Source: Pelecanus crispus (taxonomy: Eukaryota; Chordata; Aves; Pelecaniformes; Pelecanidae). From it: DNA of 64,000 nucleotides. The DNA lies in NCBI RefSeq assembly GCF_030463565.1, contig NC_134653.1, positions 28,829,150 through 28,893,149 of the forward strand. The letters run 5' to 3'. The notes below the pieces were generated by a model. The model searched no databases and had not been told where the DNA came from. It saw only the letters and a list, made by a program, of their open reading frames with translations. Shown here piece after piece: positions 36,701-51,700 of the stretch. Made by a program: the position numbers and the translations under genes. Within the stretch, counting starts at the first letter, position 1; each line of letters starts with the position of its first letter.

Positions 36701-39700
36701 GTATAGCCCCTGTGAATATATAAATGCGACCTCTTCAGTGTTAGAACATATTACTAATATATCAGAACCTTTTTTTGGCATTTAGGAGTCGCTACTCACA
36801 GAAGGGTAACCTTTTCTCTTTCTAGGGTTTTTTTTAATTACACTTTGTGTGATATTTTTTCATGGGTGGAGAGCGGAGTAGCCTTGGAACACTTCAAGTG
36901 CCATCTACTGCCATCAGGCCTGATACTACAAGGGCATAGGGTTAGGTTTTGTTAGAGAATCCAGACGTTCTTCATTCTGGCCGAAATGGAACTATGATGT
37001 GAAAAGGCATGAATAGAAAACCTGTCTCTAAAAAGATCCATGTAAGTCAGAATCACAAATGCTAAAATGTATTCTATTATTGCATACTTGCAGCATGCTG
37101 TCATAGAATCACAGCATCATAGAACAGTTTAGGTTGGAAGAGACCTTTAAGATCATCAAGTGCAACCATTAGTTTAACACTACTAAGTCCACCACTAAAC
37201 CAACTAAGGGCAGAGTAATAATTAATTTCATGTTCCATGGCTTGGTGGCTGGATTAATTTTTTAATGAAAGTAAAACTAGGAAGGAATCACTAAGGTTGG
37301 AAAGGACCTCTAAGATGTCATCTTCTAAATTAGGAAATTTTTTATTTGCTGTAACTTCTTGCAGGAAAAAGAGAGCAGTAGCCTTTGTAATGAAATAACA
37401 ACTCACAAGTTGAAAGGTTCTTCATAATTATAGTTAGTGATTAAGACACAGTGTTACTGTCAAGATAGTGCTTGTTCAGTTATCAGATCTATTTTTTGGC
37501 TCTTTTTTTTTTTCCAGCAATGTTCCATCAGTCTGGAGCTCAGAGCATGCATTGGCTTGGCACCTTGGGAAAGACTTCAGAAATGACCCAAATGCATGGG
37601 CAACTGCAAAATGTATAGAATGGGACAGAAAGGAGGAGAAGCTTCCAAACTTCATGGAAGAAATTATAGATTGCCCTTGCACCTTGGCACAGGCAAGAGC
37701 TGACACTGGCAGGTTCCATGTAAGTTATTAATTGACCCCTTTGGCTTATTACAGTTCCAACTAGAAGCTTAGGGATTGCCATATTCTCCACACACCCCTG
37801 TTCCCTCTCTAAAAGTCATTACAAGGAAATGAAATTATGTTTAAATTTGCACAAGTATCATGTCAAATGGCAGAGGCAGATACAGCTTATCCAGGTAGTA
37901 TGAATAAAAAAAGTGCCTGTAGGACAGCAGATGGAAATCACCTTCAAACAGGGAATTAAGACAGTAGCTCCAGTGGTAGACAGAAAAAGAGTCAGGGAGG
38001 GCAGTGAGCTCTGTGGAGCTGGGAGCAGGGATAACTTCTCTGAGATCCTACAAGATGGCAGTCTGTGTTTGTAGGCAATATCCCATGCTGGAAGAAGCAG
38101 GCCACAATTCTGCCTCCTATATCGTAATTTGCTGCAAACCCTTCCGCCTTGTACTTCAGAGCTCAAGTCCACAGCTATAATCCATTATTTCCTGTCTCCT
38201 GCTTCCTTCCTCCTTCTCACCTTCACTGTTAACAAGGAGCTGACAAAAGCTAAGAAATAATTGCCATTTAGTCTATGCTTTCACTTACAGTGCTGATCTG
38301 AGGATGAGATAGGGTAACTTCCTCTCCTATTTATGATACCAAATGGTGGCAGTGTGTCTATGCATATTAAAAAAAAAAAAAAAGTTAGGTAATTTTGTTA
38401 CTATCCTTTCCTGGTTATGAAGCTCCAAACATGATGTGTATTTTAAATTATACAGTTAAAAGCACGTGAAGAAAAAAATTAGATCTACTGCACTGCCTCT
38501 GTCTAAGAACATAGGACAAAAGTTTAGTCTGGCGTGATCCATGTTCGTTATGCACTTATAGTTGAATTCCCCATCTAGCTGCACCTGTTCTTAAAGGTCT
38601 GTTGTAATAGACTGCAAAATGCTCAAGTTAGACTAAAATGTTGCTCCAGTCACTTCAGTATTAAATTCACTGTTTTTCTTATCATTCCATGCTACTCAAC
38701 ACACAGCCACAACCAATTCATTTAGACTTTACACATAGGAGACAAAGGGTGGGGAGAGGATGTAAAAATAAAAAGGACAATGGGGAAAGAACCCCATTAA
38801 ACATGAGCATTGATCTTTTTCAGACAGATTATGGCTGTGACATTGAAAAGGGGAGTGTGTGTACTTATCACCCTGGCGCTGTGCATTGTGTAAGAGCCAT
38901 TCAAGCCAGGTAAAGAAAATTTTTTAAAACTGCATTTTTTTATTACTTGTTCCACCTCACAGATAGCAGTGTCACAGAAGTCACAAAGGTCTCTGGGCTC
39001 TCAACTCTCAGGTTCATAGCAACCATTGTTTCCCTCTTATTCACATATTGGCTCTCATTGCTGAGATGAAGTTAAGGCCTTAGATTTAATAAACAATTAA
39101 TTGCACTGTGATAAACCTTAGGATACCTAAACAAGCACTAATGTCTAAAAGAGATTGGATTAGGCCTCATTAAGCCTTTTCTGTATTGTCTACTTAAGTT
39201 CAACAAGTCATTCTTCACACTTTTTCTATCAGAACAATTTTGAAGAGTGCTGTGTTCGTGTAGCTATAAGGCCTACAGAATTTCCTTACTGCCTTGGTTA
39301 AAAACACTTCCCTCCTTATCCCTAATCTGGTCTAATTTATAAGAACAGAGGGGAGGTGGAGGGGGAAGTCTAACTGGGAGGTATCAACTCTGGACATCAT
39401 ATAAAGCGTGGCAACCAGAACATTTAGCTATATCCATAAAAAGGCAATAGGTAACCTCTAAATACGAATGGACTTCACAGAGCTGAACAACGACTTCCTT
39501 CTCGCTGCTTTTTTCAACCAGTCCCCAGTACGCAGCAGGACAGCAGTGTTGCTATGACTCCACAGGGACCCAAATCCTCACACATGACTCCACAGGAGGC
39601 AGCACACCTGATCGAGGCCATGACTGGGGTTCACCACCTTTCATGAAGCCTCCCCGGATACCTGGCTTTTCCCATTGGCTTTATGATGTCATCAGCTTCT

Positions 39701-42700
39701 ATTACTGCTGCCTGTGGTCTGATAATTGTCACTTCTATATGAAAAGGCGGCCCTCCAGTGACTGCAGGACATATCGCCCGCCTCGAGCTGGTAAGGGCTT
39801 CAGAATTCCATTATGGAGTGTAGCTTTTTGATACAGTGTTGGCTTTTAGAATATTTATATATGTATGTATGTCAGTTAACAATGGTGACGGCACAATCTC
39901 TTGTGGAAGATTTCCATGGGAGGTTTCTATTGATCTATCAGTGGCAAAATCTGTATGTGGTTTTTAATTGTCCTGCAAGATTTTCTGGTGTTGAGTATCT
40001 CATTAACCCCTGGAACCTAAATAGCCAAAGTTTAGTAGTCAATGTCCATGACTTCCTATCATCTGTGGGCACCTTCTCAGAAAGAAGATGGTTAGGGATG
40101 ATTAATGACAACTTGGCAGTAGCTAGAAAAGCTGTCATGCTGAAAAATGCTACTCATATCAAATATGGAAGTTTTACCATTTACCAGTGTGTCTGTTGTT
40201 CCTGCCCCTTGCTTTTAAGTAGTCCTCAAGTCTTGCCATATCTCTATTACTGCCACATGTCTTGCCTTCTTCTATGCTGCTGGGGTGCTGAGGTGTCCAG
40301 CAGGATTGTGGCCTCCCGTAAAGAAGGAAAGTGCAAAGAGGCAGTGGTTTGCCTCAGGCAAAAAGGAGAAACCTGCAGAGGGCACTGGAGAAGGTAGCTA
40401 GGATGTGATGTGGCACAACATGAGACTCTCCCAGGACTAGCAATAGCAGAGAGTAAAAGCCTTTCCTGACTTCCCTACCAAATTTTCCTATCTGGAAGCA
40501 ACAAAGGAATAGGGAGCTGGGAGCCAAGTGTGATAATAAGGTTGGAAGGACAAGGTCCTTGCCAGCCCATGGCCAAGTCCAGAGCGAGGTGAGCAGGGTG
40601 GACATGGTGATAGCAGCAGCAGTCAGCTGAGAGTCCAGATCTCCAGACGGGTTTGTGGTGACAAGGCAGGTCCGAAGGAAAGCTGAGAAGTCAGTCTGCC
40701 GGACAGGGTCAAAGATCTGGTCCAGTGATGGTAACCAGGGTGCGACACAGTCTAGCAACTGTCAGGCAAGTCTGTAGTGACAAGGCATGTCCAAGGACAA
40801 GCCAGAAAGTCAGCTGCAGGTCTGTGTGCAGATCAGCGGGGTTCATGGCCCGGCGCAGGCATGGCTGTGTTGGACATGGAGACAGGTACACATATGACAT
40901 AGCCCTGACAGTTCTGCTACAGGAAAGAAAGGCTACAACATGCCTCTCTTAAGCAAAGACTTGTTGATGAGGTCTTGCAAAAAGGTTCCCAAACATACTT
41001 ATGCCATTACATTCACCTCTCAAACATAAAAAAAATCCATCACGCAGCTCTCACTAAGCACTGCAGATGCTTGTCCTTCTCCTAGAAAGTATATGCCAAA
41101 CCGCCTGTGTTACTGCACAGCCAGGAGAGTGTTCATTAACTTTGTGCAAGCCTAAGCATCTGAGAAAACTAACCCTCAAACGCCACAGAACCCTCTGCAA
41201 AGATCTTAATGCTAAAAGCTTCTCAGAGAAAGCCAAAGATGGATGTGGTGCAAAATCAGCTCAAACAAAAAAAGTCACCTACCTTGGTACTTGCAGAACT
41301 CTCCTGAAACATGGAATGCTGGGCTTAAACACCTCATCTACCCGATGTGGAGAAATTATTTGAACCTGTCACCCACGGGTAGGCCTTCTTTACTGTGATT
41401 TTCTGTTGTGAGTGTTCATTTGCTGCATGCATTTTGGTCTGAAAATACTAAGTGAACGCACTAACTAATGAGGAGAAAAAAAAAGTGGCCTTCTTTCCTT
41501 TGGTCTAATGAACCTGATTTATGGAGGGGACTCTTTCTCTAGGGAAAGATCGAGAAAGACAGTGATCCCCAAATACTTACAATGAAACAATTAAGGACCT
41601 ATCTGTCACATGGGTGTCCTCAGTTGTTGAGAGTCATACCTCAGATAAGATGACAGAACTTCAACATTTTTTGCTGGAGGGAGGAGGGGGTTCTGTCCTC
41701 TTACTGATCTAAATGGCAAACCCAAGGATATCTGCTGAACTCCAGAGAGGCTTTGGGGCTAAGGATTACTGCCATCTCTCTCTGTTCAGGCCAGATGAGT
41801 CTTCAAAGCCCCATCCTATTTCTTGGACTGTCACTTCCAGATACATTTGGAAGCTGCCTGGTGAGCTGCTTCTGGAATAGCCCTGTGTTTGTGTCCAAAT
41901 CTCCCCATACATTGTATGCGAATCAGGCTTCTAGCCTGACAGCGAGCATTCTGGTAGGGAGTCTACCAGGTAAGCATTGCTGCCTTTTAAAGTGCATCCC
42001 TAAATGTTGGCCGATGAAGATGAGAGTAACTGGAATGACAATTCTCACTGTTCCCACAGTGCAGTTCAAGGTTGTCATGGCTGTTCCTCATGTCACATTT
42101 ACCATGGATCAGCCTTACATTTTTTCCTTTGTTTAAATACCATTCTTTGGATCACCACAATGAGATTTTTCTTTCTCATGAACCTAAGAAGAGGAGCAGG
42201 TTTTTGCTTGTTCTTATTTCTCTTTTTGCTTTTAAAAACAGCATCTGCTTTTGGGGATCCTCACTTCCTCACATTTGATGGTCTGAACTTCACCTTCAAA
42301 GGCCAAGGAGAATACACGTTGGTAGAGTCTGATCTCACATCCCTAAGAGTGCAAGGGAGGACACAGCAGGCACACTTTCCCAATGGTAAGTTGGTAAGAG
42401 AGGAAGCAGTGATGACAAATAATAGCTTCTGTGGTTGCTTGATTTGCACTTTACAGCATTGCTCCTGTCTTCTCTAGTCGTCTTCTTTTTTGGCTATTTG
42501 TCAAAGGTCAACATTTTGAAGCTAATCAGAAGGCAGACAAAATGTTCAGGAAAAAATAACTTCCTAATCAAAGATTATTTGCTAGTTTTATTGGGTATGA
42601 GCAATGGAAGTGTGAGGCTTTTCTGTTGTATTTAAGAGCTCAGGAAAACAATTCTCATTTCTCTCCATGCCCATTCCCATCTATAAGGAAACATAAGGTC

Positions 42701-45700
42701 AGTTCTAGGAATCAGTCAACAGCTGTAGCTCCTAGCTGATGCATTGTGATAGTATTGTAGCTGAAAATTAATAGAAAGCCAGTAAGTGTATGCTCTGGCT
42801 TATTTTCTTTCTGCGTTAGGTGTATATGCATGCATGTGTTGACAAGCAAAAATGTCCCAGAAAGAGCTTTTTGTAAAACAAAACCTAGGGCAGAAGAAAT
42901 TTTCTGGAGGTACCTGTGTCCTTCATCATTTGAATGGGCAGATTGCAAACCACCCCAAAAGGAGGAGACTGTCATATACCTGCATTTTAAAATGAGGGGA
43001 AAATAGAGTATGAAACAGCAGAATGGGATCGTGCTTCTCATGACAACCTGAAAAGCCCTGTGTCAGATACTTTTGTTTATGCTTTTCCTGTATCTACTGC
43101 TATTTTACAGTGCGTAAAATAGCAGGCTTGCCTCAGGAAAGAATTTTCCAGCTGCCCTCAGGGATGCACTTCAAGCATTTTGTACTTCTGGTAGAATTAT
43201 AAGGATGGACTAAAAATTGTCTGTGCATTTCAGCACCCATGTAGACATGAATGTTTATACTGAATATCACATTGGATAGAATGGAGATTATCAAGGAAAT
43301 ATTTTATCCTTGATAGATTTTACTGTGTTTGTGGTAGAAGTGGCATGAGTCACTGGGCAGTTCATTCTGAATATCAGTCTCTTAAATTTTTTTCACTCTG
43401 TTTCCTTTTTCTGTCATGCCCTCCCTAAACTATCTTTGATTTTCCCAGGCCTTACTCACAGGACTGAAAATGCAAGATGGAGATCAACTGGTCTTCTTAC
43501 ATAGCTCAGCCACTGCCATTGGGATGAAGAATTTAGGATTTCCAGACTTTTTTAGCATTAAACATTCTGTCAATATATTATAGTGGTAGGAGACTTATAC
43601 TGTGGGGTTTTATGTGACTTATATGCTTAGCAATTCCCTCAAATATAAATGATCACATTTAATTATTTTTAGGACATATCTGGGGAGGTTTTTTTGCCTG
43701 TATCATTATAACCTTCCATATTTACTTTATATCATGTTGGGTATTTTGGGGGTTGTTTTTTTATTTGGAAGGAACCGGGGCTCAGGTGACAGGCTTGTCT
43801 GCAGTGGCCATGCAGGAGAACAACTCTGATGTGATCGAAGTACGCTACTCAAAGGATTTGAATCTGGAGGTCCTGTTGAACCAGAAGGTCATCAGCTTCT
43901 CTGAGCAAAGTTGGTTGGACCTGAAAGGTTAGTTGCAAATACCAGCCTTATAAGGTATTGTATTCCAATGGAGCCCCTGTACAGTTAAAAATATCTCTAG
44001 ATGAATGTGTTTCAACTCTCTTTTCAGTGTCTTTTTGCAAAACTGGCTGCAGGTCACTCAAAAAATTGTGTAAGGAGTGAAACAAAGGACAGGCAATGTC
44101 CCAGCTCATTAGAATTTATTTTATTTTTACATGACTTTCTGCAGTTCAGTTGCTGCCAGACTGAGGCAGAATCAGTGGTAGTGCACAGCTGGCATGGGCC
44201 TTGGTGAAAGAAATAAAATTGAGAGCACAGGGGAGAATGCCCTTTCCATCCAATTTTCCTACCTGGCCCTTTCTTTGTACTAGCCCAGTGCATGAATTCC
44301 TCTGGCCTTTGAGACTGATGACAGCTACAATATGGGCAGGAATATAGCCACCGGAATTATGGGCTACACATCTCCTTCCAAATAGCCACGGACCAATTGT
44401 GCTACAGAGAAGCACACCGTGGCTATCTATGTTCCCATGGAGAGGTGTAGCAGGGAGTCATGGTTCAGGTGAGCACATCAGAACCTGCAACCTTCCTGCT
44501 TCTCATCAGCAATACTGGCAGTTAGCCTAGCTGTAACTGGAAGCACCTATGCTCAGAGAGGTGGTGGAGTCACCATCCCTGGAAGTGTTCAAAAAACGGG
44601 TAGATGTGGCACTTCAGGACATGGTTTAGTCTAGTCTACCCTTGATTGGCTTAGAGTAGACTTGGTAGTGTAGGTTAATGGTTGGACTGGATGATCTTAA
44701 AGGTCTTTTCCAACCTAAACAATTCTATGATTCTATGATTCTATGTCCAGGAAGAGGCAGAGTCATCTGATTTACCAGTAGGCTGGACTGTGGCACCTTC
44801 TCTCCCAGAATGTCCAAATAACATAAATGACAACCTTTACCAAGACCTGGTGCTTGCCTGAACTTTCTGGGATGTGAAAGGAGTATGAAGGGATGGCATG
44901 CAATCCTGGTAATGACAGTGAAGTGTTTTAACAGGTGGCTTCAATGCCCATGTCATCTATGTCCCCTTTCAGTGGCTTGTAGAGCAATGGTTTTCCTTCT
45001 CAGCCTGTGGAGAGTGAACAGAATTAAAACCTCCTTACTCCATATTCTGCTTTGAGCTTACTGCATCTAATGCAACGAAACCTACCAAGCAAAATGAAGT
45101 ATAGTAAAATATAACCAAAAAAATATACTAAAATACAACTGAATTTCACATTCGCCTCTCAGGAGCTCTCTTGATTGGTCAGATGTTATTCCTCTATTCT
45201 TCTGCCAAAAAGACTGTGAAAAGTTGACTTTTTTTCCTCCAGGGGTGTGATAATTTGATTAGTCTTTGTAATAATTTGACAAATACTCTAAACATTGCTA
45301 GAATTTTAACAGTAAGCCTCCTATTCAGTAGTGGAAGTTTTCTGCAGCTAGCAATTAGTATTCCTCAAATAGCTGGAAAATATGAAGAAGAGCAGAGGGA
45401 AGGCTACATTGACAAGGAGCTGCAGAAGCAGAGACATGCAGGAAGGAAAGTGATGGGGCTTGGAGAAGAAGCCGTATTAGGGAGGTCTTGACAAGACAAT
45501 CAAGAAGAAGAGGAAACATGTGACCACTGAGAGCAGTGCTTCCAGCTCACAGCCACTCTCTGATGTAATCATCTCATATCTTAAAGCTTCTGCTCTGGGA
45601 CAATGGCAGAAGGCAGTGCAGCTTATATCAACTGTGGGCCTTTTTTTGCTACTAGTCTGTAGTGGTCATCTTACCGCAGTTGTAGGTATGAAGGCATGGC

Positions 45701-48700
45701 TTCCCTTTAAATGCTTCTCAGAATGTAGCCCAGCATGGAAGGGAGGAAAAGCTTTATGAAAAATGGTTAAAACTGATGACACAACAATCTGTTCACTATG
45801 GATGATTAACTATTTTGTCCTCTTCCTCTCGTTGTTATAGGTCTCTTTCTCCATTCTACAGCTGATCAGAACTTCACAGTGATGTTCTCTTCTGGGTCTG
45901 GAGTGGAAATAAAGGGAAGTGGAGGATTTCTGACTGTGACAGTTCTGCTCCCAGAGAAGTTTATGAATCACACACAGGGTCTCTTTGGGGTAATGAATGG
46001 CAATACAGAGGATGAGTATACCTTCAAGAATAAAACCACCATGCCAGTTCATGCAAGTCCCCAGCAGTTGTTTGAGTTTGGAGCTAACTGTAAGTCATTT
46101 CTCTGGTCTATTATTACATTTTCTTTACAAATTCAAAACAGCTTATGATTTACAGAGTAGCAAATGAAGTCTGCGCTAAGCAACCTATAATGGGGGAAGA
46201 GAAAGGAGTAAGAGAAGTATGCCCTCCGCTACCTAAGTGGGTAACGTACCTAGCCAAATGATTGAAGACAGAACCACGATGGAGCATCCTGCACATTGTT
46301 CCTTCAAGAGTCAGAGCTCATATTTCACAGCTTACACTTTCAGAATTCCATCTACTATGGTCAGCTGAACACAGCATCACCAGACTAAAGTGTTACAGAA
46401 GTGCATCAATAGCCAGGGTCAACTATCTTTTTCCAGAATATTAGCAATGTTTCCATCAAGTACCATGCTGACAATTTAAAAAATCATTTATCAAATCACA
46501 ATTTAATAATTGTCCCTTTAAAAAAGAGGGGGGTGGGGTGTGTGTGTGTGTGTGTGTGTAAAAGAATGGCTGCTGTCATTTAATGAAAGTGATTAGGCTG
46601 CTGCATCTAGGCTGCAGCATTAGACTGGTCAGCATTCCTCCTGACATCAGGTTAGGACATGGGCCAGAAACATGATGCAAAATACCCTCTGGCTACCAGC
46701 TGATCTCCGTGTCAAGCACAGTGTAGCTGCACTCCAGGATTCAGATCATACTGAAAAGTCTCACTGCTCCTACTTCAGGAAGTTTCTGATTTAGCAGAGT
46801 GAATGCAAAGAGCAGGACCACGGCAGACATGATAAATTTAGGGACACACAGGATCAGGATTTGTGTTGCTTGTGATGTTTGGCTTAGCTAGCTCTGTCTG
46901 AGGTTCTTTATCGCCATTTTGCCAGCAGGCATCTAAAACCATCTTTATGTAAATATCATAGCTACACAATTATTTGGATCTAATTTTAAGTAATTGATCA
47001 AACACCAGGTTAACCAAACACTAACTTTAGTGCTAAGTTAAGATGCTGCATATGAAAAGGAAAATAATCTTGAGTGGAAGGAAGCTGTAGGGCTCCATAG
47101 ATCTCTTGCAGCTCTAGCTACGTTTACGTAAATAAGCACTTGGATTAGTAGCAGAAGGTGGTATAGGTCTGTAGGCAATGTTACATATGAATCAATCTCT
47201 CTCTTTCTCTGTCTCCCAAGGGGCTGTTGAAAATGGAACTTCTCTCTTTACTTACGACACAGAGTTCTTACTGAACAATTTCTTTTATGGGGAAAAGCAC
47301 AATGCTTCCTTTCTGCCCGTGTTCTTTCCTTACGAAGACCCTGCTGATCCCCTGGTGAAAGAGATGGTCTTTCTCTGTGACTCTGACCCGTTCTGCAGAT
47401 TCGATGTCCTGACAACAAGAAGCCTTCAAGTGGGAATTTCCACAAAACTCTCTCATAGGAATCACAAGCTGCTGGTAGAAAGTCTAGAGCCAGGTGATAC
47501 AACATTCCACAAAGCATCCATCACTACAGTTCTTTCTGCAGGGCATCTAAACAGTTAACACTGTTCAGGGAGGCTTTGTTCAACTGTAGGTTCACGCACC
47601 TGTAAACAGTCTTATCGGGAGGATTGTCCTTGTACCAGGAAAACTCTGCACTGGTGGGATACTTAGACAAACACAAAATCAATTTCTTTCCGTTTCTTCC
47701 ACTACTACACCACTGTGCAGAACCCTTATCTTAATTTTCTATGCCTTTTCCTGACTTCCTCAGACTTAAAAGTAAAAAGTTAAAAAAAAAATCAAGAGGT
47801 ATTGTCTTTCAGTTAGCCTAAAAATCTTTCCATGAGTTGCCACTAAAATGCCATTTGAACCACTGTGATGGATATTTGCTAGTCCGAATTCAAAATACTT
47901 TAACCAGGTATGTCTCTTTTACTAGTGATCTCTTGTGGCTGGTTGGATCATCCAACCAACGGAAGAAAGAATGGAACTACCTACCTGCTGGGCTCAACCA
48001 TCAGTTTCATCTGCAATCAGGGCTATGAACTCATTGGGTCAAAGGAAAGAATTTGCCAAGTGACGGGGGCCTGGTCTGGAGACGTACCCAGTTGCATCCT
48101 GAGAACAGGTCTGTTTCCTTTTAAAAGTTACAAATTGACATTAAAAAATCATTATCATGAACATGGCAGTCTCAGTATATGATGATGGCCCTTGATAAAA
48201 GCAACTTCTCTTACTTGGGAAGACATTGGACATGAGATCCCTCGGTTTCTAGAAAGACTAATATTCAAATCTAAATAACAGGTGGTTTATGTTTGGGGTT
48301 TTTTTTAATTTCATGTATCTGCTCTTTCTAAGGGTTTAGGGCTACATGCTTCCCTTTCTCTAGGTTTGGCTGAAAGGAACTGGTAGGCATGCTTCTTGAG
48401 TGGACGACCTAAAATAAATTTCAAATTCAGTCTTAGAAAAACAGGAAAACATAGTATTTAGCTAAAAATTATTCCATAACACAAAAATATAAAGGCTACC
48501 AAAACCCCCCTTGTTTACAGCATTATTTTCATGTAATTTTCTTATGTAAATGTAAGGTTATTTTAGCAGCTTTATAAATATATAATCTATGCATACATGC
48601 ATACACATAGAGAACTAGAGGTTATTGAAAACCCTTTCATATCCACATAATTTGAGCTATTTTTTCAAGTATAAATGATGGCACAACCCCCAACCATTTA

Positions 48701-51700
48701 TTGTCACCCTCTGTTCTGTCATCACTAATACAGTTTTCATTTCCTTTGCAATTAACTGGGGCAAATGTATATCCAGTCTGAGCCACCTGAGGGCTGGGTT
48801 ATGAAGTCACACATTATAAAATGAGTGCCTTAAGAGAAACTTTGCAGAAAAGGACCTGGGGGCCCTGTGGACACCTAGTTGAACACGAGCTAGCAGTGTG
48901 CCCTCGTGGCAAAGAAGGTTCATGTGTCCCAGGCTGCATTAGGCAAAGTATTGCCAGCGGGTCGAGGGAGGTGATCCTTCCCTTCTGCTCAGCACTGGTG
49001 AGGCCACACCTGCAGTACTGTGTCCAGTGCTGCATCCCTCAGCACGAGAGAGATGTGGACATGCTGGAGAGAGTCCAACAAAGGGCCACAAAGATGATTA
49101 GGGGACTGGTGCGTCTCTTGTATGAGGAAAGGCTGAGAGAGCTGGGAGCTGTTCAGCCTGGAGAAGAGAAGGCTCAGGATGGGAGAAGATCTTATCAATG
49201 TGTACAAATACCTGAAGGGAGGGTGCAAAGAGGACGGACCCAGGCTCTTTCCAGTGGTGCCCAGGGACAGGACCAAGAGGCAATGGGCACACCCTGAAAC
49301 ACAGGAGGTTCCCTCTGAACTTCAGGAAACACTTAATAAAGAGCGATTGAGCACTGGCACAGGTTGCCCAGAGAAGTTATAGAGTCTCCCTCCCTGGAGA
49401 TACTCAAAAGCCGTCAGGACATGGTCCTGAGCAACTGACTCTGGGTGGCCCTGCTTGAACAGGGGAGTTGGACAAGATGACCTCCAGAGGTCCATTCGCA
49501 CTTCAACTGTTCTGTGATTCTGTGATTTGAGAGCAGACACAGCCCACGCTTACTGAAGGCTTCCACTCTTTTGTTCTAACAAATTACATTATCTCAAAAC
49601 ACAATGTGTTATTCTATAGCAGTAAAATTATTGTGAATGATGTAATAGTATTTTGTATAAATAACATAAATTTATTACCCGTCTTGTGTCACTACTATTA
49701 GATTATCAATTAGCCTGGGATTGTTGGATCTAGTAGCAGTTAGGTGCTCTCTACGATTTACAGGAAACTGCCCAATATTTTCTAAGTTTCAACTTTGTTT
49801 TATTCATACACCACGCACACTCCAAATGTCCTCAAGATGGCAATGTTTCAAAGCACCAGGGTGATACAAGGCTACATGGCACATTGAAGCACTTTTAACG
49901 CTGAGTTAATTGTTCCCAAAAGTACTCATCAAATAATTCGTATCAACAGATTCTCCATTCTGAGCACCTTCCAAAGAAATGTGGAAAGTGCACAACGCAT
50001 CACCAATGAATTCTTGGCTAGCTGACACATTTCATCAGCCCCTGCAGGCCTGCACCAATTGCTTGTTCATTTCCAACACAGTTCTGCACGTTAGTGGTAT
50101 TTGTGAGATGAACCACAGTGAGTTTTGGGCAGCAGACTGTGCACTTTAGCATAAAAAATAATTATTGAACACTTGCATATACAAAACAGGGAATGTTGCT
50201 TAATTTTAAATAGATGAGTGAACGTTTATGGAATGCTTTCTTGGACCAGCCATTGTTAGTAATCAATATACAACTGATCGTGTTCACAGGGGCCAATCTC
50301 AGTAGTGATGTTATTTTGGAAAGAGTGAAACTAGAGGTATTTCAAAACATTTCTGTTTAATATGATAGGCCAGAGCATATGCAGTACTTCAGTTAACTGT
50401 TGAAAATATGAGAGATTCAGAAGTTTAGCAGATAATTTGGCATGCTTCATAGTTCACAGTAATAATGGATCATCTGTCAAAAGTCTGAGAAGAATGAAAT
50501 CTTTACAAAGTAAGGCCAGATCTTAAAAAGTCAGTGGCAAAACATTTTGCCAAGCTGAAAGCTAAGAACATTTTTCCATTGCTGCCATCAACCACATACA
50601 TACTGGATAGGAGCCAGTCAGTCTCAATAAGCAAACTGGATGCTGACATTTACACTAGAGAAAGGGGGGCAAAAAGCCAGCCCTGAGAGATTTGGAGGGA
50701 AGGAGTTGGAAGATACACAGAGATTAACTGCATTCAGAATGATTGAGATGTGCTGCAGCTTTATGGATAACCAAACAAAAACCGCAATGTTTTCCAGCAC
50801 ATGGTTTCCTGAAAGATGACAAAGAACAACAAGGTGTGAAATAATTTTGTTGATCTGATTGTAACAAAGAGCTTCCTTACTGTTTGGTATTTGGGGTTGT
50901 AGTTCATTTGTAATGTGAGCCAAAAATGATGATTTTTTTTATCAGCCTCAGGAAGCTGGAGTATGGCAATGCTGCCCATAGCAGCGGGATACTGAAAATA
51001 CTGACAACTGATCGAGACAATATAAAATACAAATTGCATACACAGTTCTTAATTCATTTTTTTTTACTGCTGTGCCCTAATAATGGCATTCATATCTAGC
51101 TCTGTTCCTTCTTTTGCATCATAAGATATGCTGCTGGATATCAGTCTCTGTCTGAGAAGGTTATTTTATTGATAGGCCCAAGTCTCTCCAGAGAAGATAG
51201 GCAAAACAGTCCAAAGTTCCTCTCACTTCTGTCTAAACTTCTAGTATTTTTATAGCATGGACAGCTAGTACTTGCTTTCCACTAAAGACATTTATGCCTC
51301 TGGTCTAAGACCAGTGCCAGTTTTCCTTGCACTAATTCTGAATTCAGCATAGGTACAGAAAAGGTCTTCATGTTCTCAAAATCTGTTGTTACTGAGATCA
51401 GTTTTCTTCACTGTTTTCCGCTTTACACAGCAGCATGCTACTGTTTCACCAAAATCCATTTTATCAAGCCCTGTGACAGAGGGCCTTCTTGATGCCAGGA
51501 AAATGCTGACAAAATTAGTGGACAGCACTTCCAAATTTCTGGGCGCCTGAATGGGTGACCACTGACTTACCCACTGTGATTAGTGGTCACATATCTACTT
51601 CCAGCATGAACTATTAAAACACACTTTTTCAAATGATTTCTTTCATGCTGGTCAAGAACACAGGGTCCAGCCCTCTATTATTCTCAGCTTCCAGGGGTAC